A stretch of 64,000 bases of DNA. Origin: Scalesia atractyloides. Its lineage: Eukaryota; Streptophyta; Magnoliopsida; Asterales; Asteraceae. Below, in pieces: positions 57,961 to 64,000 of the stretch. The notes under the pieces were generated by a model. It was not told where the DNA came from and ran no database searches. It saw nothing but the letters and a program-made list of their open reading frames with translations. The first letter of the stretch is position 1. Every line of letters begins with the position of its first letter. Where the stretch lies: NCBI GenBank assembly GCA_947069175.1, contig CAMTDV010000022.1:41645027-41709026 (forward strand), read 5' to 3'. The position numbers were made by a program, and so were the translations under genes.

Positions 57961-60447
57961 TTGATGTTGTACTTTTATCCTTGGCTTATCTATACACAAT
58001 GTATTAGAAACAGAGAATAAATGGTTATACAAAAATCCAAGAGGGAAAACACAAGGACCCTTTTCTTTAACTGAGTTATGTAATTGGATCAAATTCTTCC
58101 TTATGGATTTAAAGATATGGAGAACTGAAAAATGAAAAAAGAAAAAAAAAAGTATGCTTCTAACTAAGGCTTTACACGGGCAAGTTAGGATTGACTGAAA
58201 CAGTTTTGCTATCGACAGATCATGCGAGAGTTTGAAGTTGTAGGATGACAATTAGGTCGCATTGTATCCGTGGTATAGTGTAGCTTTTTTTTAGATCGAT
58301 CCATGGTAGTTTGTTCCTCTCTCGTTCCCTTTGAACCTTTTTTTAGCTTTGTTTAACATGGTTAATTTTATGTGTTTCTCTTTGGGGTCGTTTTTCTAGA
58401 TTGGTTTGTTAGTTTGTCTCGTCATGTGTATTTTCTTACTAGGCAGGTTTATATTAATAAAAATTTTGTCGTTCAAAAGGAAAAACATATAAATGATGAT
58501 ATATTAACCAAAAAGAGAACAGAGGGATTTTATTCTAATACATACACTGGTTTACATAGCATATTGTTCAATGTGGTAATAAGTTAACTACTTTATCGAA
58601 ACCTTATTTGATATACTAACTTGAACAAAATGTATCAACCCGTTAACTAAAAAAATAAACATTCTTTACTGTAACTGGACACTAAACTATTTTTAGTCTA
58701 ACTGATCAAACTATTTTGTAGTCAAAATGATCAGTTCTAAACCGACCCACAACACATTCGGTAAAGAAGTTAATTGCAATTTCTTTGGGTGATTGTTTAA
58801 ACTAGGAATCGCATTGATGACTAGCCACTGGTTGATTTGGGTAACAAAATTTGGTTTTGGATTCATTTTGAGTCTATCCAAATTATACAACGGGTCATTT
58901 TAAGCCAACTCAACTTAAACAAGTGGTCAAAATTGATCTCTTGAACCACTTACTTAGAATGAGTCTATATGGGTAAGCAACACCCACGCCATTGTCTGTC
59001 GCCAACACCTAATAGTTGCCTCTGCCACCGACCCATGGATGCAACCATCACCATCATTGTTGTTGCCAGCAACACCACCCCCACCACTAGCCTTGGCACG
59101 ACCACCGTCACCAGTGACTCCATTTTGACACCTTTTTTTTTTCTAAAATAACACTTTCCAACCCAACTAATTATGGTTCAAACCCGTTCTAACCCAAACC
59201 AAACTGAGTTTTTAAAACAACCCATTTTGACCCAACTCAATTTTTACTCGAACCCAGTTTGACAAAACTGTTTTGACTCGACATCCTCTCTGACCCGCAA
59301 GTTTCAGATGCTTAACCACCCAATCATCCTTCATACGTATCAATGGTCTCCACTGTGTTTCAATGGTGCAATAGATGTGCCCTAGGGACTAGAGCTATTA
59401 GACGTGAATCATTTCACTTTTTTCCTGATTATCCTTGATACGTATCACTTTCTTTATGTAGTAATTCTTTTCTAAACATATGACCTATAATTTGACCCAC
59501 AAATTGAAAAGATGTAGATTGTTAAATAGCTTGAGGGTCCAAGATTCGGTCCATCTATTGAACCCACCTGCCCGAACCGAAACGAGACCAGATTCAAAAC
59601 AGTAAGGGTGTGAAAGAATTTTGTATTTAATCTGGTCACTTCTGGTCTGGTTCCGGTCCAAACTGGTGTTACTTTGTTATTTTAGTGAAACGACACCATT
59701 TAGGCAAGGAATTATACTTGAATCAGAACTGGGTTTTCACATTTTCATTCCAACGAAACGACACCATTTAGACATAGGATTAGGCTTGAATCAGTAGCCC
59801 GAAAGTTTTGACTCCTGTTTACTTCCGGTTATCGTCCGGACATGCTATGCTCTGTTTATAGATAAAGATGTCTTTGGTTTTCACCTGTAAATGCATCATG
59901 ATTTAGTATAACAAGCAAAACGACAGAGCCCTTCAAACCCAAAGGTGTGTAAAACTAAACCAACTTCAAATCTAGATAAGTTACACAACTTCAGTTACAA
60001 CTAACAACAAACATCCTAGTACATTAGCATAGTACTAAGAACAGCCCATTAAGATATGATTCATGACTTACAAGTAGCTCACAAATTTGGTCCACCTATG
60101 CCATCCAAAAAGAATCTTCCACGGTAACCAGCCCATTATCTGACAATAGAAACAGCCCAATAAGTCAGTCCCAAACTTAACATTACAATTCAAGTTTAAA
60201 TAGTCGCACAATTTCAGCATGTTAGGTATAATGAGTTTGGGCCAGAATGGGTTATATTATTAATTATTATACACATGTAATAACGGTTCGAGTTGGAGTG
60301 AAAAGGTCGAAAGATATGTAATGACTTGTCCCTTTGTTTATGATTATGGCCACTATATTTTATAGTACTAATCTGAATATTTATGATTATGGTCACCTAA
60401 TTTTCATATTGTTCCGTGTTGTGAAATTTTTTATAACTGATAAAAAT
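57961..60447. other. Intergenic, AT-rich, small repeats only
   Basis: No gene found. There is a ~30-bp direct repeat, ACGAAACGACACCATTTAG-type, at 59687-59720 and 59754-59790. Runs of AACCCAAAC/GACCCAACTC-type sequence occur at 59155-59280. Confidence 0.5.
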
Positions 60448-60712
60448 AAGTGACCTAAATGAAACAATTATAAAACTTGCTTACTATTTAATATTTTCTA
60501 TTTTTTCCCTTTTATAAATGTATGCCACGTATGCAACGTTAATGTAAAATAACCGCTTAAAAGTCACTGAATAGTAACTAGGTTTCATAACAGTGTCTAC
60601 ACGGGTTTAACCAATTATGAAAAATTTCACAATGATATGAAACTAGAGTGGCCTAAATGAAACAACGATAAAACTTGGTTACTATTTAGCAACGTTTTCT
60701 CAACTTTTTAGA
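60448..60712. repeat. Diverged direct repeat, ~60 bp
   Basis: GTGACCTAAATGAAACAAT... at 60451-60508 resembles GTGGCCTAAATGAAACAAC... at 60648-60710. A partly inverted copy (AGTAACTAGGTTTCATAA) lies between them at ~60575. It could be a small decayed transposon. Confidence 0.55.
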
Positions 60713-60728
60713 CGGTTAGCAACCACCA

Positions 60729-61071
60729 CTTGTTATTAGTGAGCATAGCACCTGCTATAGCGTTTAATGTGGCGATGCGGCAATAGGTCGCAATCTGATT
60801 TTGGCGCCTCCATAGCGTGAAAATAGTGGGATGATAGGCTTTTTTTAATATAAATTGTGAAAAAACAGCGAGATTTTAGTTTTTCTTATAAATATATATA
60901 ATATATATATATATAACAGCGCATTTTGATAGAATATACATATAAAATATTTCTAAAAATTTTCTTCTAGTGTATCGCTGAACATAAAATAGCACCCGCT
61001 ATATCAACGCTATCGCTACGTAGTGTATAGGTAGCTTGTCGCAATCGTCCACTATTCGCTATTAACAACAA
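60729..61071. mobile_element. Possible MITE with imperfect inverted ends
   Basis: The left end TTGTTATTAGTGAGCATAG and the reverse complement of the right end (TTGTTAATAGCGAATAG) match at about 13 of 17 positions. The interior is AT-rich, with an (AT)n run at 60891-60916 and repeated TAGCACC-GCTATA motifs. Confidence 0.4.
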
Positions 61072-61277
61072 TGTTAGCAACACAAGGAGAGGTATCAATT
61101 AGGTTATCTAAATCTTTGAACATTTCAGCTACAACAACAATAAATAATCTACAATTCTAGGCAGAGAAAAGAAAGACGAATACCTTTGTCAAGTTCCAAA
61201 ACATCCACACAAGAGAGCTCCATGAAATACATATGTAATTCCACTGGCTTTCATGTGGAATCAACTTTAAACAATTC

Positions 61278-63487
61278 TTAAGCTGGCACCCAACATGAAC
61301 TAGCACGTAAAATGCGACCCTTCCATCCCTGTAACACCCACTTACCATCCTCATCAAACACAAAATCCTTATGATACCCCGCCTTTACATTAGTCCTCAA
61401 TTTAGAAACAAGCTCACGGTTCAACGGTTTGACCTTGAACCCAGCCCGTGAGAGTCTGGCCTGCCACTGCTTGTAGGTCTCGGGCCTTTCGACCCGCTCA
61501 CCACCTTCACATGCAATCACATTCATCGCTTCACGCCCACAAAACTCCTTTTCGAAATTCAATCGTTGCTCATCAGCACGGTCTAAAGTAGCATCAAACA
61601 TATCAAACATAGAAGAGAAATGAAAGAGCGCTTCCTTGAAACGTGTGACAAAAGAGGGTGAGCTGTAAGACCCGTTAACTACAGTATGAACAAAAATATC
61701 AGGTCGCATATCCCTAATCAGTTTCAAAACACCGTCACGTGGATTATCCACCGTAACCGAGTCATCAAGCAAGTTTTTAAACCGAGTTAACGTGTTCACC
61801 GCAAGACACTCGTTTCTCTGGAGTTTAAGATCTTCGATTTTAACCGTTTCCCAGTTTTGAGTTGCTATCGCGTTATACTCGAACGGGACGTTATACTTCG
61901 CACAAAAGTTAGCCAAACGCCACCCTGTCTCCTCTACCCCGTCAGCCGGTCGAAAACCCGGTTTCGGGAACTCGATTCCGGTAATCCGTAACTTCGGTGG
62001 CCCACCGGGTCTTTCCGAAAGATGCTTGATGAGAACAGGCCACTGGAAACCGTACGCAATACCGAAATCTACAATATGAAGAGTGGATGACGTTGAAGCT
62101 ACATCGTATATCATTTTATTCGCGAAGAAAATGGCGATCTTTATAAACGGACATGCTGAAAGATAAAATTGGTAAGCTTTTAATTTTTCGGCAGCTGATA
62201 TCGTCATCACACTTTTAGTAGCATAAAGGTGAGAACCCGCGCCAGCTAAGCGGGCCTCGAGACCGCTAGCAAAGATATACGCTAGCCGTTGTGGAGCGTC
62301 ACCTGTAGGAGAAGCGTGTTGTCTAATTTGTTTTAACTGTTCCTTTGCCATTAAATGGTCATCCGCAGCAACGGATTGCGCACAGTTGACGAGTAAAGTC
62401 CGAACATCCATGAGTTCACTGGAACTTCCGCCCCACAAACGAGTAATCCAACCGCTACTATACCCGTATGACGGGCTGCTTTTCGGATTTCTTTTGGTTG
62501 CGTGTTTAGGAAGTTCCTCACAAGCCGACATTGAGGGACCGCCAGGGTCAGTGCAGATAACAACGCTATCAAGCATCTCGGATAACACGTCTTCTTCCAC
62601 GTAAACAGCCGACTGTTTGCTACTTCGTTCTTCCGCATAACCGTTATCCTCGATTTGGTGGTGCTTTCTACTCCTGAATGAGTTATCTGTCTTGACAATC
62701 TCCTCCTTGATAACGGCCTCTGAAGACGTATCTCGTGAATTCGACAGCAAGTTGAATTATCCAAATCGATTACCAATGGTTTACTTGGAGGAAGAAACTT
62801 ACTAGCTTCCTCCATCCCTCTGTTGAATTGCAATATAGATTCAGTGTCGGTGAATATATTTTCTACAAGGTTTGCGTTTATAATGGAATCCAACGTGCCA
62901 TCGTTAGGTACGCTAGTGGTCGAGCTAAACGACGACAAGAAAGGGTATTCAAGAGACGGAGTTTGTTGCATTAAAGATTTGGCTTCAAGAGAATCACCAC
63001 CGGACCAATGAGAATCGGTGATGTTGCTACCACTAGTACTACTGTTTGTACTGTAATCACTTAAACTACTGAAAAAGTTTTTTTCAGGGGTTTCGACGTT
63101 TGTCATGGGAGGGTATTGCTCGCCTAGGGCTTCGTAGAACGATCTCTCAGTTGCTTGTAAAGCTAACGGATCGGGAAACATACTCTGTTTAGACTCCATA
63201 TCCTCGTCCACGAGAATCTGGTTTATGAACTTGATTACACAGTCACCAAACTCGTCCGGAGAGAGCGACTGTGAAGACATACAAGAAGACGGATCTGATG
63301 TGCAGGGACCGGATTTCGGTGCTGAATTAGGAATTTGTAACAGACTGAGATCTTTACGTTCATCCCTGAAATGGTATCCGTTGGTAAAACCAGGAGACGG
63401 ACTGAAAACAGGCGAGATACTCTCGTCATCCAAAGAGAAGCCATTGACGTAATCGGAATATTCATCGTCTCTCGGTTCCATAACCAT
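61278..63487 (-). CDS. GRAS-family transcription regulator, LISCL (SCL9/SCL14-like) clade; one frameshift
   Basis: The start is ATG at 63487-63485 (MVMEPRDDEYSDYVNGF). The first ~247 residues are a variable acidic/Ser-rich N-terminus with FINQILVDEDME (63220-63180) and FYEALGEQYPP (~63140), both typical of the LISCL clade. Near 62745-62757 the frame shifts by one base. The second frame runs to the TAA at 61280-61278 and holds a complete GRAS domain: leucine repeat I with VRTLLVNCAQSVA (~62402), VHIID-type motif LHIVDFGIAYGFQWP (62081-62037), leucine repeat II, PFYRE region with VVNGSYSSPSFVTRFKEAL, and SAW with the final WKGRILRASSCWVPA. Total length is about 740 residues, normal for the clade. 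Such proteins are nuclear co-regulators, some recruited to stress promoters by TGA bZIP factors. There is no coding intron, as usual for GRAS genes. Confidence 0.9.
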
Positions 63488-63970
63488 CTAAGCTTTGATA
63501 TACTGGAAACGCAAGTCAACACTAAGCCTCTACAAGCACGAAAACACCTGAATTAACATTAACAATAAGCAGAAAAACTCATCCGAAATGAACTGTTCTA
63601 GAAACAACAATCCATACAAAATCATTGTCATAATTCCGATAATCTTTCAGCTTCAAAAAATTCAACAAAGTAACTCATGAATTAACTAACTCCGTGCTAA
63701 AGGTATAACAGAATTAACCTAAAATCCAGATTCCAGAAAAATAAAAACATTCAATCAATCAATAGCTCGAAAAATCCATACGATCAAGCAGAATAATACA
63801 ACATTAAGAACTCAAAAACGCACAACCGTCTAAACTTTGATCTACTTGAAACACAAGTCAAAATTAAGTAACTCTCTACAAGCACAAAAACACCTGAACT
63901 AAAATTATCAGAAAAATTCATCCGAAACGAACAATTCTAAAACCCTAGAAACACAATCCATAACAAGTCA
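63488..63970 (-). promoter_or_regulatory. 5' region of the GRAS gene: acceptor-like site and ~125-bp duplication
   Basis: The minus strand reads ...AAAGCTTAG directly before the ATG, a good 3' splice-site end. Many LISCL genes have a 5'UTR intron ending at the start codon. The block at 63493-63616 recurs at 63835-63962 with about 80% identity, including a matching ...AAAGTTTAG. The upper copy contains CTAGGGTTTTAG, common in plant 5'UTRs. No TATA box is evident before the window end. Confidence 0.55.
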
Positions 63971-64000
63971 GATCATAAACAGACCAAAAATGATCACAAA

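Noticed and set aside
58969..59151. Thr/Pro-rich 60-residue frame
   Set aside because: Low-complexity translation of ACC/CCA repeats, no supporting signals.

Overview
This is plant nuclear DNA, almost certainly from a eudicot and probably from an Asteraceae species. The family guess rests only on the general look of the retrotransposon proteins and is not verified. About 88% of the window (1 to ~56,300) is a stack of nested LTR retrotransposons. The only convincing host gene is a GRAS-family transcription regulator at the right end (61,278-63,487, minus strand).

Layers from the outside in. (1) A degraded Tat-lineage Ty3/Gypsy element runs from 13,077 to ~53,878. It keeps the integrase C-terminus (13,081-13,330, +), an antisense intron-containing extra gene (minus, in two pieces: 51,510-52,112 and 13,711-16,203), and a probable 3' LTR (~52,654-53,878) with tandem repeats. 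Its 5' part is cut at 13,077 by an older LTR fragment (12,087-13,076, probably with 1-328). (2) A Tekay-type chromovirus (329-12,086) sits inside that fragment. It has two 3,195-bp LTRs that differ at only about a dozen positions, yet its gag-pol is broken. (3) An Athila-type element (16,204-~51,509, LTRs ~1.7 kb, Asp-tRNA-type primer site) sits in an exon of the Tat antisense gene. (4) The Athila element contains two further insertions. One is a very young gag-only element on the minus strand (20,436-28,932, perfect TSD CCTTC) inside its protease. The other is an old SIRE-like Copia element (33,814-47,257, perfect TSD ATTGG) inside its post-pol reading frame. (5) To the right of the Tat LTR is a 2.38-kb non-coding LTR element (53,920-56,299, perfect TSD ATACT).

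The features most worth following are regulatory architectures. The gag-only element's LTR carries four tRNA-like modules with pol III A/B-box-like motifs, three of them in the presumed transcribed leader. The Copia element and the small non-coding element share arrays of the palindrome TCGTACGA, spaced about 20-21 bp (two helical turns) just upstream of their TATA boxes. The Tekay LTR holds five hairpins that echo its own terminus. The Tat antisense gene keeps five plausible introns. Three elements have a duplicated polypurine-tract/LTR junction.

From 56,305 to 61,277 is AT-rich intergenic DNA with small repeats, a possible truncated Copia LTR (57,661) and a possible MITE. The GRAS gene has a single frameshift near 62,750 between its N-terminal region and the GRAS domain. 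Its 5' region contains a ~125-bp duplication.
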